Positions 8,901 to 17,670 are shown, counted from the stretch's first letter. The stretch is 64,000 bases of DNA from Salegentibacter agarivorans (GCF_900113135.1 NZ_FOOH01000002.1:1-64000), one strand, 5' to 3'. The notes: generated by a model from the sequence alone, not told the origin. Made by a program: numbers and translations.

Positions 8901-10399
8901 TTTTTACAGGAACCAAAGAACGAATACGACCTATTATGTTAACAGCAACAACAGATATTTTCGGTTTTCTACCAATGGCATTTTCCACATCAGCCGGTGC
9001 AGAAGTTCAACAACCACTTGCTACGGTGGTTATAGGTGGGATGCTAACAGCTACACTGCTTACGCTGGTTGTATTACCAGTACTATATACCCTTGTAGAA
9101 AGAAAGCGAGAGAAAAAAGAAAAGAATAAACTAGGTTCTTCCAATTCCCGATCTTTAGCTACGATTTTGATAATTGGCTTGGTTTTAGGCGGAACCTTTT
9201 CTGCAAATGCACAATCTGATGCAATGTCATCAGAATATTCACAACAGGATACTTTACAAACAATTAGCTTGGAAGAGGCTAGAGAACTCGCAATTAAAAA
9301 TTTTCCCCAGCTAAAAGCTGCCCAACTTGAAATTGAAAGAGAAGAAGTACTGCGTAAAACCGCTTATGATTTTGGAAATACCCAAATCTTTACAGGAAAG
9401 GAAGAAGTAGGAAATGGTTCTGATGGGATTTATACCCAAATTGGTATTCAACAACAAGGCATAGATGTTTTCGGAATTGCCCCGCGGTTAAAATTGCAGA
9501 AAGAAAGGGTCGCATTAGCCGAAAATGCTTTAGAATTAAATACTTTAGAAGTTGAACGTGAAGTAAGTAGAGCCTGGGCATCAGTTTATACCCGAAAAAA
9601 AATGTATCAGGTTTACCGGAAGATGGACTCAATTTTTGAAGACATTGAAAGGGCTGCAAGAATTCGATATGAGACAGAAGCTACCTCTAAACTCGAATAT
9701 CTTGCCACCTCTAATCAGGGGAATGAGGTAAAAATACAATTAGAACAGTCCTATCGAAATTACCTGAAATCATTGCAGCGCCTAAACCTCTGGTTTGCCA
9801 GTGACACGATCTATGATGTACCAGATTTGCCCGTTGTAACCTTAGACGAACCTTTGAACTTTCTGGTAGAGTCCCTTGAAAATCATCCATCGCTTCAGGT
9901 TTCTGAACAAAGGGTGGATGTTGCAAAAGCAATTACCAGAGAACGAAAATCAGAATTTCTGCCCAAATTTCAGGGCCAGTATGCCAGGCAGGAAATAAAT
10001 GGACAATCAGGATTCTATCAATATCAACTGGGAATTCAAATCCCGCTATTTTTTGGACCGGAATTAGGACGTACACAAGAAGCTAAAGTCAATCGAAAGA
10101 TTGCCGAGCAAAATTTTTACCAGGATAAACTCGAACTGGAAACCGCCTATAAAAACATGCGCGAAGAATTCATCAAATGGAGAAACTCCTGGAATTATTA
10201 TAAAAATGAAGCGCTTCCATTAGCTAAAGAGCAACAGGATGGAGCTGTATTAGCTTTTAGGGAAGGAGCTATAGATTATGTAACCTTCCTTCAAAATATA
10301 AGGGATGCCATTCGTATCGAGGTAAACGCCTGGAGCGCTTTTAATGATTATCTCGATAGCCGGTACCAACTTGAATATTACCTCGAAAATTCAAATTAA
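5966..10399 (+). CDS. CzcA/CusA-type heavy-metal RND pump fused to a TolC-like outer-membrane channel
   Basis: A 1477-residue protein. Residues 1 to about 1045 are a full HME-RND proton antiporter: TM1 at the N-terminus, two periplasmic loops and two TM bundles. The TM4 motif D-F-G-I-I-I-D-G-A-V with E further on (about 399-413) is of the divalent-cation (Zn/Co/Cd/Ni) class, not the Cu/Ag class. After a Lys/Glu-rich linker (about 1045-1060) comes a second signal-like hydrophobic stretch and a coiled-coil TolC/OEP domain (about 1080-1477). Such inner-pump/outer-channel fusions are usual in Flavobacteria, where the pump exports periplasmic or cytosolic metal across the outer membrane. It is followed 18 bp later by the adaptor gene, clearly an operon. 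Confidence 0.93.
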   Translation: MINRIISFSINNKFIIGLLTLALIGTGIWSMMTVNLGSVPDITNNQVQVITQSPNLATEDIEQFVTYPVELSMGNLPGVTEIRSISRFGLSVVTIVFKDDMGTYLPRQLVQEKLNELGETIPDKFGSPSMGPISTGLGQIYEYTIQPKKGYDTEYSPMKLRTIQDWIVKRQLTLLDGVVEVNSFGGSIKQYEVAINPEKLNSMGISISEVYEALARNNVNTGGAYIEKNKMSNFIRGEGLIRSLEDIRKIAITTENAVPITIGDVAENVQFGNQVRYGAFTQDGEEAVGGIIMMLKGANPNAVIQDVKDRMAEVEKSLPEGLTIEPIIDRSELIARTTDTVKTNLLEGALIVIFALVLLLGSLRGGLITATTIPLSLLFAFILMKQFNVWANLMSLGAIDFGIIIDGAVIIIEGTVYEIQKRIRSGKLKFTQAKMDEVAYDAGSTMMSSAFFGQIIILIVFTPILFLTGVEGKMFKPMAYTFGFAMIGAIFLCLTYVPMMSALFMKPIQNKKNWFGRFERWLERLSDKIIGGIQRVYMPLLKGALKLKLIVVGAAAVLLVLSGFLFSKMGGEFVPQLDEGDIAMQALIRPGSSLTESIEVSKKIENILLENFPEIKTVTARIGVADIPTDPMPMDIADMYLILEKDKDKWTTAETKEALIAQIKEKLNKELTGVNLVFTQPVELRFNELLEGVREDIAVKLYGEDLDVLSEKVQKMANIIQTVPGAGDVNPERTSGLPQMTVKFNRDKIAQYGLDIQKANDYISTAFAGGTAGVIFEGEKRFDLVVRFDEEHRKNIDDLRGMYIDLPDGTQVPIKEIADIEYVPGPMQISRDDTYRRTYVGVNARGRDVESVVNDIQQRLDEELELPPGYYITYGGEFENLQSAKDRLVIVVPIALFLIFVLLYFALQSFSQSIMIYMAIPLAAIGGVFALWLRGMPFSISAGVGFIVLFGVAVLNGLVLINRFNSLKEEGVTSIRDRIFTGTKERIRPIMLTATTDIFGFLPMAFSTSAGAEVQQPLATVVIGGMLTATLLTLVVLPVLYTLVERKREKKEKNKLGSSNSRSLATILIIGLVLGGTFSANAQSDAMSSEYSQQDTLQTISLEEARELAIKNFPQLKAAQLEIEREEVLRKTAYDFGNTQIFTGKEEVGNGSDGIYTQIGIQQQGIDVFGIAPRLKLQKERVALAENALELNTLEVEREVSRAWASVYTRKKMYQVYRKMDSIFEDIERAARIRYETEATSKLEYLATSNQGNEVKIQLEQSYRNYLKSLQRLNLWFASDTIYDVPDLPVVTLDEPLNFLVESLENHPSLQVSEQRVDVAKAITRERKSEFLPKFQGQYARQEINGQSGFYQYQLGIQIPLFFGPELGRTQEAKVNRKIAEQNFYQDKLELETAYKNMREEFIKWRNSWNYYKNEALPLAKEQQDGAVLAFREGAIDYVTFLQNIRDAIRIEVNAWSAFNDYLDSRYQLEYYLENSN

Positions 10400-10417
10400 A
10401 AATTAAGAAAAAACGAT

Positions 10418-11671
10418 ATGAATATAAGATCAATAAATATTTTAATGTTTGCTTTATCACTAAGTCTGCTCTTTGGATGTAAAGAGAATTCAGATGCAGA
10501 AGTAGATAGTTCACAAGAGGCTACGACCTCCGCTAATGCTGAAGAAGGTGAAAATCATAAGGAGGAAAAAGCTGGAGGCCACGCCGAAGAAGAGGGCGGA
10601 ATGCGTTCGGTACATCTTTCAGAAATGAAATTCAACAGTCTCGGGGTCAAGGTGGATACTTTGCCAACCAAAGCATTATCAGGAATAGTAGAAGCCAACG
10701 GCCAATTAGAAGTGCCGCCTCAATACGAAGCTACAGTTACAGCCGTATTAGGGGGGAATATTAATTCAATAAAAGTTATTGAAGGAGATAAAGTGAATAA
10801 GGGCCAGGTACTGGCTTACCTTTCCCATCCCAATCTGACTAAAATCCAAACGGATTATATAAATGCATACAGCCGGATGGAGTTTTTGGAAAAGGAATTC
10901 GCAAGACAGAAACGATTATATGAGGCCGAAGTAGGATCTGGGAAGTCTTTTCAACAAACCCAGGCAGATTATCAGTCTGTACAAGGTGAAGTACGAGGCT
11001 ATGAATCACAATTACGTCAGTTAAACCTAAATGCTTCCAAAATAAGAAATGGGGAACTTTACGAATATATCCCGGTAGTAAGCCCTATTGAAGGTTATAT
11101 AGAAAAAGTAAAGGTGCAAATTGGCCAATATGTAGAACCCCAAACCAGCATGTTTATGGTAGTTGATAATGAACATGTTCACGCCGATTTAATGGTTTTT
11201 GAAAAAGATATTTATAAGGTTAAAGAAGGTCAAAAAATTTCTTTTACGCTGGAGTCAGTGCCTGGCAGTAATTTAACGGGAGAAATTTATTCCGTAGGCA
11301 AGCAATTTGAACAAAATCCCAAAGCGGTACACGTTCACGCCGAGATAGATAATAAGGAAGATTATCTAATTCCTGGTATGTATATAAAAGGAAGAATTAG
11401 AACAGGAGAGGATGCAGTACCTGCATTGCCGGAAGAGGCAGTGATTGAGGAAGAGGGAAACCATTACATCTTTACGGCCCAAAAGCACCAGAAAGATGGT
11501 ACAACCGAGTGGGAGCTAAAACCAGTACAGGTAAGAACTGGAATAAAGGAAGATGGATGGGTTGAAATCAAACTCCTGGAACCACTTCCGAAAGATGCCA
11601 TAGTTGCCTATAATAATGCCTATTATTTGATTTCTGAAATGCAGAAAAGTCAAACATCTCATGGTCATTAA
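10418..11671 (+). CDS. RND efflux periplasmic adaptor (CusB/CzcB type), lipoprotein
   Basis: A 417-residue membrane-fusion protein. It has a signal peptide with lipobox L-F-G-C (Cys21), then an acidic and His-rich segment (EEGENHKEEKAGGHAEEEGG) likely to bind metal. The barrel-sandwich hybrid/lipoyl halves (about 95-125 and 215-245) flank a helical hairpin (about 125-200), followed by a beta-barrel and a membrane-proximal domain. The C-terminus ends S-H-G-H. It links the RND pump to the outer-membrane part, which here is fused to the pump itself, so the complex needs only these two genes. It lies 18 bp downstream of the pump gene in the same operon. Metal specificity is inferred from the pump. 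Confidence 0.92.
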   Translation: MNIRSINILMFALSLSLLFGCKENSDAEVDSSQEATTSANAEEGENHKEEKAGGHAEEEGGMRSVHLSEMKFNSLGVKVDTLPTKALSGIVEANGQLEVPPQYEATVTAVLGGNINSIKVIEGDKVNKGQVLAYLSHPNLTKIQTDYINAYSRMEFLEKEFARQKRLYEAEVGSGKSFQQTQADYQSVQGEVRGYESQLRQLNLNASKIRNGELYEYIPVVSPIEGYIEKVKVQIGQYVEPQTSMFMVVDNEHVHADLMVFEKDIYKVKEGQKISFTLESVPGSNLTGEIYSVGKQFEQNPKAVHVHAEIDNKEDYLIPGMYIKGRIRTGEDAVPALPEEAVIEEEGNHYIFTAQKHQKDGTTEWELKPVQVRTGIKEDGWVEIKLLEPLPKDAIVAYNNAYYLISEMQKSQTSHGH

Positions 11672-11722
11672 GTAGATTAATAAATATTATAATAAGCTCT
11701 TAGTTTTGGTTTACTAAAACTT

Positions 11723-11739
11723 TTGAGAATTATTCTTAA
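11723..11739. promoter_or_regulatory. Candidate Fur-family operator (8-1-8 inverted repeat)
   Basis: TTGAGAAT-T-ATTCTTAA is an inverted repeat with one mismatch and a single central base, the geometry of Fur/PerR/Zur boxes. It lies 73 bp upstream of the Fur-family gene at 11812, downstream of the adaptor gene. An imperfect hairpin AGTTTTGGT/ACTAAAACT just before it (11702-11721) may terminate the pump operon. Autoregulation by the Fur homologue is inferred. Confidence 0.4.
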
Positions 11740-11811
11740 TTACCGCAAATTATTTCACGAATGAAGAATTAAAAGCTTTAACGAAACCGATAAGAGTTAA
11801 ATAGGAAGAGA

Positions 11812-12228
11812 ATGAATGAAATCGAAAAAAAATTAGAGGTAAAGGGTGTTCGACCGACAGCCATGCGAATTCTGATTTATAAATTTATGGCAAAAAATGA
11901 TCGGGCTGTTACACTTACAGAAATTGAAAATGCCTTTGGAAAAGCAGATCGGGCTACATTATCTCGAACAATACGCACCTTCGAAACAAAGAATATTGTT
12001 CATCAAATAGATGATGGCACAGGTATACCAAAATATGCGCTCTGTGAGAATGATTGTAACTGCGAAGTAGAACAAGACTTGCACATCCACTTTCATTGTA
12101 ATAATTGTGATGAAACTGTTTGTTTAACTGACCATAAGATTCCACATATTAACCTGCCAGAGGGCTATATTCCAGAAAATGTAAATCTGGTAGTAAAGGG
12201 AATATGTGAGAAATGTAGTGCTGTTTAA
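11812..12228 (+). CDS. Fur family transcriptional regulator (Zur/PerR-like)
   Basis: A 138-residue metalloregulator: winged helix at the N-terminus (about 8-75, with V-R-P-T-A-M-R and recognition region R-A-T-L-S-R-T-I) and a C-terminal dimerisation/metal domain. The structural zinc site C96-x-x-C99 and C132-x-x-C135 is complete. A dense sensor-side cluster C78, C82, C84, H91, H93, H95 suggests zinc or another divalent metal rather than iron. It sits between the RND pump and the transporter genes, so it is the obvious repressor or activator of the cassette. The candidate box at 11723-11739 may be its site. Which metal it senses cannot be told from sequence. Confidence 0.88.
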   Translation: MNEIEKKLEVKGVRPTAMRILIYKFMAKNDRAVTLTEIENAFGKADRATLSRTIRTFETKNIVHQIDDGTGIPKYALCENDCNCEVEQDLHIHFHCNNCDETVCLTDHKIPHINLPEGYIPENVNLVVKGICEKCSAV

Positions 12229-12303
12229 TTTTTGAAAAGGAAGCAAGCATAAAAATACAGGTAAAACGGAACTATTTAGTATGGAGATCACTAAAATTAG
12301 ATT

Positions 12304-12915
12304 ATGGAAGCAAAAAGAAAAAAAGATTTAAAAAAAGCAAGAACGCTTCAAATATGGAATGTCATTTATGATACTATTGAAGTAATAGTATCTCTAATTG
12401 CAGGGATAACTGCCAATAGTTCTGCTCTTGTAGGATGGGCACTGGACAGTACAATAGAGGTGGTAAGTGCGGCCACATTAGGCTGGCGACTGCACGGCGA
12501 GCTCAAGGGCCTTGACGAAGAAAAAGTAAAAAGACGTAAAAAGATCACTCTATATGTGATTGCAGGATCATTTACTTTGGTCTGCATATTTATTTCTTAT
12601 GATTCAATCACAAAGCTCATTAGTCAGGAAACTGCAAGTTGGAGTACCATGGGGCTAATCATTTTAATCATTTCTTTGATTATAAATCCCATTCTAATCT
12701 ATTTCAAAAGAAAATATGGACATAAGCTGGACAGTCCAGCGTTACTTGCTGATGCCAAAGATACTTTTATTTGCCTATACCAAACCGTAGTTGTTCTTGC
12801 CGGTTTGCTATTGGTAAACTGGTTGGGCTGGTGGTGGGCAGATCCTGTCGCAGCTCTGCTCATTGTACCTTATGCGGCAAAGGAAGGTTGGGAAGCCTAT
12901 ACCAAAACAAGATAA
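12304..12915 (+). CDS. Cation diffusion facilitator-like transporter, TM domain only
   Basis: A 203-residue membrane protein with about five to six hydrophobic segments and no cytosolic C-terminal CDF domain. CDF-like metal-site positions can be seen in S-S-A-L-V-G-W-A-L-D-S-T (about 38-50) and A-D-A-K-D (about 149-153). It should move a divalent cation out of the cytosol by proton exchange; the exact substrate is unknown. It follows the Fur gene by 75 bp and is followed by a decayed gene and the P-type ATPase. It is shorter than standard CzcD proteins (about 300 aa) but uninterrupted, so it is treated as a natural short form. Confidence 0.8.
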   Translation: MEAKRKKDLKKARTLQIWNVIYDTIEVIVSLIAGITANSSALVGWALDSTIEVVSAATLGWRLHGELKGLDEEKVKRRKKITLYVIAGSFTLVCIFISYDSITKLISQETASWSTMGLIILIISLIINPILIYFKRKYGHKLDSPALLADAKDTFICLYQTVVVLAGLLLVNWLGWWWADPVAALLIVPYAAKEGWEAYTKTR

Positions 12916-12963
12916 ATCAACTCTAGTATTACGTAATAGAAAGAAATAACCGTGATTCATATA

Positions 12964-13326
12964 ATGAAAACAGAAAGATGCAATCTGATATCCGCTACGT
13001 TCAGTGGTAAGGTATCTAAGGAGGATATAGAGAAAATCCATCCCTTGAAATTGTCAAAAATGAGGAAAAAGTATATTTTTTTTTGAGCTGGTCAATTTCA
13101 AGGGATTTGATTTCAAAGGCTTATAGGCAGATTTAAAGGTTGACGCAGCTCATATTTCCGATTATGGAAAATGGCCTTTGTGGGTGAAAAAGAATGGCAG
13201 CAATGGGCTGCTGGAGCTACTGAATTCTTTGCCAGCTCGCAGGTTAGATATTTCGACCTTACTGAAAAAGAAGAGACTAAAAGATGGATTTTAAAGCAAA
13301 AGGAAAATGAAAAAATTACAACTTAA
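12964..13326 (+). pseudogene. Decayed SpoIIAA/STAS-like gene
   Basis: Translating across frames recovers pieces of a SpoIIAA-like (DUF3478-type) protein. The start is M-K-T-E-R-C-N-L-I-S-A-T-F-S-G-K-V from ATG 12964 until a stop near 13084. A middle piece V-D-A-A-H-I-S-D-Y-G-K lies near 13140, in another frame. The well-conserved C-terminal part F-V-G-E-K-E-W-Q-Q-W-A-A-G-A-T-E-F-F and Q-V-R-Y-F-D-L follows in a third frame and ends at TAA 13324-13326. At least two frameshifts and several stops interrupt it. The remnant accounts for the 391-bp gap between transporter and ATPase, and its tail overlaps the ATPase start by 20 bp. Confidence 0.75.
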
Positions 13327-15853
13327 AATTCCGGTACTGCTACCTCAGGTGCCGAATGAAAAAGATACCTGTGTACAAAGACTTATTAATGATCTAGAAG
13401 CCGAGGAAGGCCTTGAGAGGGTTCATATAGCAGATGAAAAGGAAGATTCGGTTCCACTACTTTGTTTTCATTATGATCCTGACGTTATCTCTATTGATCG
13501 CATTCAATCTTTGGCGGAAAATGCCGGGGCAGAAATTACAGAAAAATATGGTCATCTTCTTTTAGAGGTTGAGGGGATTAGACATACCCGCCATGCAAGA
13601 ACTATAGAAAAGACTCTGCTGAATATCGAAGGCATTTTGGAAGCTTCCGCCAATGCCGGAGGAATGATCCGTTTAGAATATGATAAGCGTGAGACTAGTT
13701 TTGAAGCGATAAATGCAAGGCTTGAAAAGGAAAACCTACAAGTTAAAAAAAGCTCCTCTGGCCATAAGAATGGTTTTAAATCCTCGGAAAAAACCTCTGA
13801 TGAATTAATTAAAAAAAATAAGATGAGTCAGAAACACCAACATGAAGATGAAGATGAACTGAATCATAAAGAGGGTGATAGTCACGGAGCCGGGGAAAAA
13901 CATTCACACTCCCACGGAGGTATTTTTGGGAAAAATACAGAACTTATATTTGCCATTATTTGTGGTGTTTTACTGGGGATTGGTTTTGGATTATCCTTTG
14001 TAGATTCAGTTCCCCAATGGGTTAGCCTTGCACTTTATATTGGAGCCTATTTCTTTGGAGGCTTTTATACCGCGAAAGAAGCTGTGGAAACCGTGGCCAA
14101 AGGTGGTTTTGAAATTGATTTTCTAATGTTGGTCGCAGCTATTGGAGCAGCTATATTAGGGGAATGGGCTGAAGGTGCTTTGTTATTATTTCTCTTTAGC
14201 TTGGGACATGCCCTGGAGCATTATGCGATGAACAAAGCACGAAAATCTATAGCCGCATTGGCAGAATTGGCACCTAAAACAGCTTTGGTTAAAAAAAATG
14301 GTAAAACGGAAGAAGTTGGTATCGAAAAACTCAATATTGGGGATATCATTGTGGTGAAACCTAATAGTAAAATATCCGCAGATGGCGTAGTTGTAGATGG
14401 GCAGAGTAGTGTAAACCAGGCTCCAATAACCGGGGAGAGTGTACCGGTAGATAAAATTCCCGTAGAAGATGTTGAGAAGAATTACTCAGAGGTAGATGAT
14501 ATCAAAGATGAAAACCGCGTTTTTGCCGGAACTATCAATGGGAACAATACTTTGGAAATTAAAGTGATCAAAGCAGCCAAGGATTCTACATTGTCAAGGC
14601 TGGTCAAATTGGTTAATGAAGCCCAGACCCAAAAATCACCTACCCAGTTGCTTACTGATAAGTTTGAGAAATATTTTGTACCATCCGTCCTTATTTTGGT
14701 CGGAGCTCTTTTATTCGCATTCTTAGTTATTGACGAACCCTTTAGCGCCAGCTTTTACAGGGCAATGGCGGTACTGGTAGCTGCAAGTCCCTGTGCGTTG
14801 GCAATCTCGACCCCGAGTGCTGTATTGAGTGGAGTGGCCAGGGCGGCCCGTGGTGGGGTATTAATTAAAGGAGGCCGACCACTAGAGGATCTGGGAGAAT
14901 TGACCGCCCTCGCCTTTGATAAGACCGGGACTCTAACGGAAGGAAAGTCAAAACTTACGCAAGTAGTACCACTTGGGGATATTTCAGAAAATGAACTTCT
15001 CAAAATAGCAATAGCCGTGGAAAGTTTGAGTGATCATCCCCTAGCAAAAGCTGTAGTCCGTGATGGCAAGAGGCGCCTGGAAGGCGAGGAAATTCCGGAT
15101 GCTTCCAATCTGGAAGCTGTGTTAGGAAAAGGTATTAAAGCAACATTGGGAAATGATAAGATCTATGTTGGTAATTTGGATTTATATGAAGGATTAAAGG
15201 ATACTCTTCCATCGGAAGAAATAGCTACAAAAGTACGTGGTCTTGAAAGTGGTGGAAATACCACGATGTTACTTCGTAAAAATGAAGAATATATAGGCAT
15301 AATAGCCTTAATGGATACCCCACGGGAGGCAGCAAAAAAGACCCTTTCTGAATTGAAGAAAATAGGTATTAAACGGATGATCATGCTTACCGGCGATAAC
15401 CAGAAGGTGGCAGATGCTGTAGCAGAAGAAATAGGATTGACCGAGGCCTGGGGGAGTTTACTACCGGAAGAAAAGGTGGAAGCCATTAAAAAATTAAAAA
15501 AGAAAGAATCTAAAGTGGCTATGGTGGGCGATGGTGTTAACGATGCACCTGCCATGGCAAATAGCACCGTAGGAATAGCGATGGGTGCTGCGGGTAGCGA
15601 TGTTGCTCTGGAAACCGCCGATATTGCCCTTATGGCCGATAAGTTGGAGACCCTGCCCTTTGCCATAGGCTTAAGCAGGAAGGCAAAGGCGATTATCAGA
15701 CAGAACCTTTGGGTAAGCCTTGGAATTGTAGCTTTACTTATACCGGCAACTATTTTTGGATTTGCGAATATCGGAGTGGCAGTAGTAATTCATGAGGGTT
15801 CTACACTGCTTGTAGTATTTAATGCATTAAGACTTTTAGCTTATAAAAAATGA
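13307..15853 (+). CDS. P1B-4-type heavy-metal translocating ATPase (CoaT/CtpD-like; SPC and HEGST motifs)
   Basis: An 848-residue P-type ATPase. The N-terminus (1-150) holds two HMA-like folds without CxxC: one has only Cys22, and the second has H93-T-R-H96 at the metal-binding loop. A His/Asp-rich linker (HQHEDEDE, HSHSHGG) follows at about 178-205. Core: A domain with T-G-E-S (about 381), S-P-C-A-L membrane motif (about 493), phosphorylation site D-K-T-G-T (about 537), D-H-P-L in the N domain, G-D-G-V-N-D-A-P hinge, and H-E-G-S-T in the last TM (about 828). SPC plus HEGST defines P1B-4 pumps, which export Co2+, Ni2+, Fe2+ or Zn2+/Cd2+. The last 4 bp overlap the next gene (ATGA), so the two are translationally coupled. 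Confidence 0.93.
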   Translation: MKKLQLKIPVLLPQVPNEKDTCVQRLINDLEAEEGLERVHIADEKEDSVPLLCFHYDPDVISIDRIQSLAENAGAEITEKYGHLLLEVEGIRHTRHARTIEKTLLNIEGILEASANAGGMIRLEYDKRETSFEAINARLEKENLQVKKSSSGHKNGFKSSEKTSDELIKKNKMSQKHQHEDEDELNHKEGDSHGAGEKHSHSHGGIFGKNTELIFAIICGVLLGIGFGLSFVDSVPQWVSLALYIGAYFFGGFYTAKEAVETVAKGGFEIDFLMLVAAIGAAILGEWAEGALLLFLFSLGHALEHYAMNKARKSIAALAELAPKTALVKKNGKTEEVGIEKLNIGDIIVVKPNSKISADGVVVDGQSSVNQAPITGESVPVDKIPVEDVEKNYSEVDDIKDENRVFAGTINGNNTLEIKVIKAAKDSTLSRLVKLVNEAQTQKSPTQLLTDKFEKYFVPSVLILVGALLFAFLVIDEPFSASFYRAMAVLVAASPCALAISTPSAVLSGVARAARGGVLIKGGRPLEDLGELTALAFDKTGTLTEGKSKLTQVVPLGDISENELLKIAIAVESLSDHPLAKAVVRDGKRRLEGEEIPDASNLEAVLGKGIKATLGNDKIYVGNLDLYEGLKDTLPSEEIATKVRGLESGGNTTMLLRKNEEYIGIIALMDTPREAAKKTLSELKKIGIKRMIMLTGDNQKVADAVAEEIGLTEAWGSLLPEEKVEAIKKLKKKESKVAMVGDGVNDAPAMANSTVGIAMGAAGSDVALETADIALMADKLETLPFAIGLSRKAKAIIRQNLWVSLGIVALLIPATIFGFANIGVAVVIHEGSTLLVVFNALRLLAYKK

Positions 15854-16641
15854 AAAAAAGTACCTTTATAGTAAGTCAAATGGACTGCCCCTCCGAGGAG
15901 CAGATGATAAGGATGAAATTGGAAACTTTTGACCAGATAAAATATCTGGACTTTGATATTCCTAAAAGAAAACTTGAAGTATATCACCTTGGAGGGGTCT
16001 ATGAAATTCAATCTTCGATTTCAGAATTAAAATTAGGTGATAAATTTTTGGGATCAGAGGAAGCTGAAGTTCCAGTTGGAGAAAATGAAACAAAACAAAA
16101 AAATGTTCTTTGGTGGGTGCTGGGTATTAATGCTGGCTTCTTCCTTATTGAAATGACTACCGGTTGGATATCTTCTTCTATGGGCCTTATTGCCGATTCG
16201 CTTGATATGCTTGCAGACTCAATAGTGTATGCGTTAAGCTTATTTGCAGTAGGAGGTGCTGTTTCTAGAAAAAAGAAAGTTGCAAAATTTAGCGGCTATT
16301 TTCAAATGTTTTTGGCGGCAATTGGATTTATAGAGGTTTTGCGCAGGTTTTTTATGAGCAGTGAAACTCCGTTGTTTGAATGGATGATTGTTATTTCTTT
16401 TCTGGCACTTGGAGGAAACTTGATTTCATTATGGCTGATTAATAAAGCTAAGAGTAAAGAGGTTCATATGCAGGCCAGTGCGATTTTTACTTCAAATGAT
16501 ATTATCGTAAATGGTGGGGTAATATTGGCTGGTATCCTTGTTTATTTTCTGAAGAGCAAATGGCCTGATTTGATCATAGGAGGAATAGTTTTCACATTTG
16601 TAATGCGTGGAGCAATTAAAATTTTAAAACTTGCGAAATAA
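15850..16641 (+). CDS. CDF-type cation transporter with N-terminal HMA-like domain
   Basis: A 263-residue protein. Residues 1-70 form an HMA-like domain with a single-Cys loop M-D-C-P-S-E-E (Cys13) in place of CxxC. Residues 90-263 form a CDF transmembrane unit with S-L-D-M-L-A-D-S (about 116-123) and S-N-D-I-I-V-N (about 216-222) as probable metal sites. It likely exports a divalent metal together with the ATPase, with which it overlaps by 4 bp. The same kind of single-Cys HMA loop occurs in the ATPase N-terminus, suggesting that both handle the same metal. No CDF C-terminal domain follows. Confidence 0.85.
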   Translation: MKKSTFIVSQMDCPSEEQMIRMKLETFDQIKYLDFDIPKRKLEVYHLGGVYEIQSSISELKLGDKFLGSEEAEVPVGENETKQKNVLWWVLGINAGFFLIEMTTGWISSSMGLIADSLDMLADSIVYALSLFAVGGAVSRKKKVAKFSGYFQMFLAAIGFIEVLRRFFMSSETPLFEWMIVISFLALGGNLISLWLINKAKSKEVHMQASAIFTSNDIIVNGGVILAGILVYFLKSKWPDLIIGGIVFTFVMRGAIKILKLAK

Positions 16642-16649
16642 AAACCTTT

Positions 16650-17609
16650 TTGAATAAATTAAACAAATATCACACATTAATAATTGCAGTAGCAGTTGGT
16701 GTGGGTTTACTTCTTGGGCAAATTTCAGTTATCAAAAGATTTTCAGAATATCTTATCGTCCCATTCCTAATGGTGATGCTTTTTGGTTTGTTCATGAATA
16801 TTCCCTTTAAAAACCTACTTTCCAGTTTTTCCAATCTTAAATTCATCTCGGCAAATCTGATAATCAATTTCCTCTGGACGCCAATCTTTGCCTATCTTTT
16901 GGGATTACTCCTTTTACAAGAACATTTGAGTTTATGGATAGGTTTTGTAATGTTAATGGTAACACCCTGCACGGACTGGTACCTGATCTTTACCGGAATT
17001 GCCAAAGGAAATACTTCCTTGTCAACAGCTGTATTGCCGGTAAATCTAATTTTACAATTAATTCTTCTTCCGGTTTATCTGTTCTTGTTTTTCGGGAAAT
17101 CCGGGTCCGTTGATACAGCAATTTTATGGGAAAGTATTCTCTTGGTGCTTTTAGTTCCATTTCTAATTGCGCAGCTTATAAAATACTGGAGTACTAAACT
17201 TAGAAAAACAGAATTGATGCGCAAGAAAGTTCTTCCTTTTTCCGAAACTGCACAAATCATTTTACTGGCTTTGGCCATTGTTGCTATGTTTGCATCGCAG
17301 GGAGAATATTTAACAAAAAATCTTAGCGTAATTTACATTCTTCTGATTCCAATACTTCTGTTCTTTTTGATTAATTTTCTGGTAGGACGTTTTGCGAGCT
17401 TACTATTAAAATTTAATTATAAGGATTCTGCAAGCCTGAGCTTAACCACTCTTGCAAGAAACTCACCTATTGCTCTGGCCGTTTCTCTTACCGCTTTTCC
17501 AAATGATCCATTAATTTCACTTGCATTGGTGATAGGGCCTTTGTTGGAGTTACCCATATTGACCTTAATTTCTCAAATTTTATTAAAGATTAGAAAAGCT
17601 TATAAGTAG
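16650..17609 (+). CDS. BASS/ACR3-superfamily permease (arsenic-resistance-protein-like)
   Basis: A 319-residue integral membrane protein with about ten hydrophobic segments, beginning with TTG (no ATG nearby keeps TM1). It shows the two superfamily motifs: [11 protein letters not shown] with the conserved Cys (about 109), and A-R-N-S-P-I-A-L-A (about 275-283). These correspond to the ACR3 permease motifs A-P-C-T and A-R-N. Annotators often call this family arsenic resistance protein, but no arsR or arsC is nearby. Given its place 8 bp after a metal transporter, the substrate may be another oxyanion or metal complex. It ends the rightward cassette. Confidence 0.75.
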   Translation: MNKLNKYHTLIIAVAVGVGLLLGQISVIKRFSEYLIVPFLMVMLFGLFMNIPFKNLLSSFSNLKFISANLIINFLWTPIFAYLLGLLLLQEHLSLWIGFVMLMVTPCTDWYLIFTGIAKGNTSLSTAVLPVNLILQLILLPVYLFLFFGKSGSVDTAILWESILLVLLVPFLIAQLIKYWSTKLRKTELMRKKVLPFSETAQIILLALAIVAMFASQGEYLTKNLSVIYILLIPILLFFLINFLVGRFASLLLKFNYKDSASLSLTTLARNSPIALAVSLTAFPNDPLISLALVIGPLLELPILTLISQILLKIRKAYK

Positions 17610-17670
17610 TTTTAGATTACGGTTGAAATAGTGTTTAAGACCCCAATATCTACCATAACTTGCGCAGGAT

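Noticed and set aside
5966-10399. RND-TolC fusion as a novel gene fusion or assembly error
   Set aside because: This fusion is a common architecture in Flavobacteria, and the linker is smooth with no frame problem.
16650-17609. Permease as evidence for an arsenic-resistance operon
   Set aside because: No arsR, arsC or arsM accompanies it, and the neighbours are divalent-metal exporters, so the arsenic label rests on the family name only.
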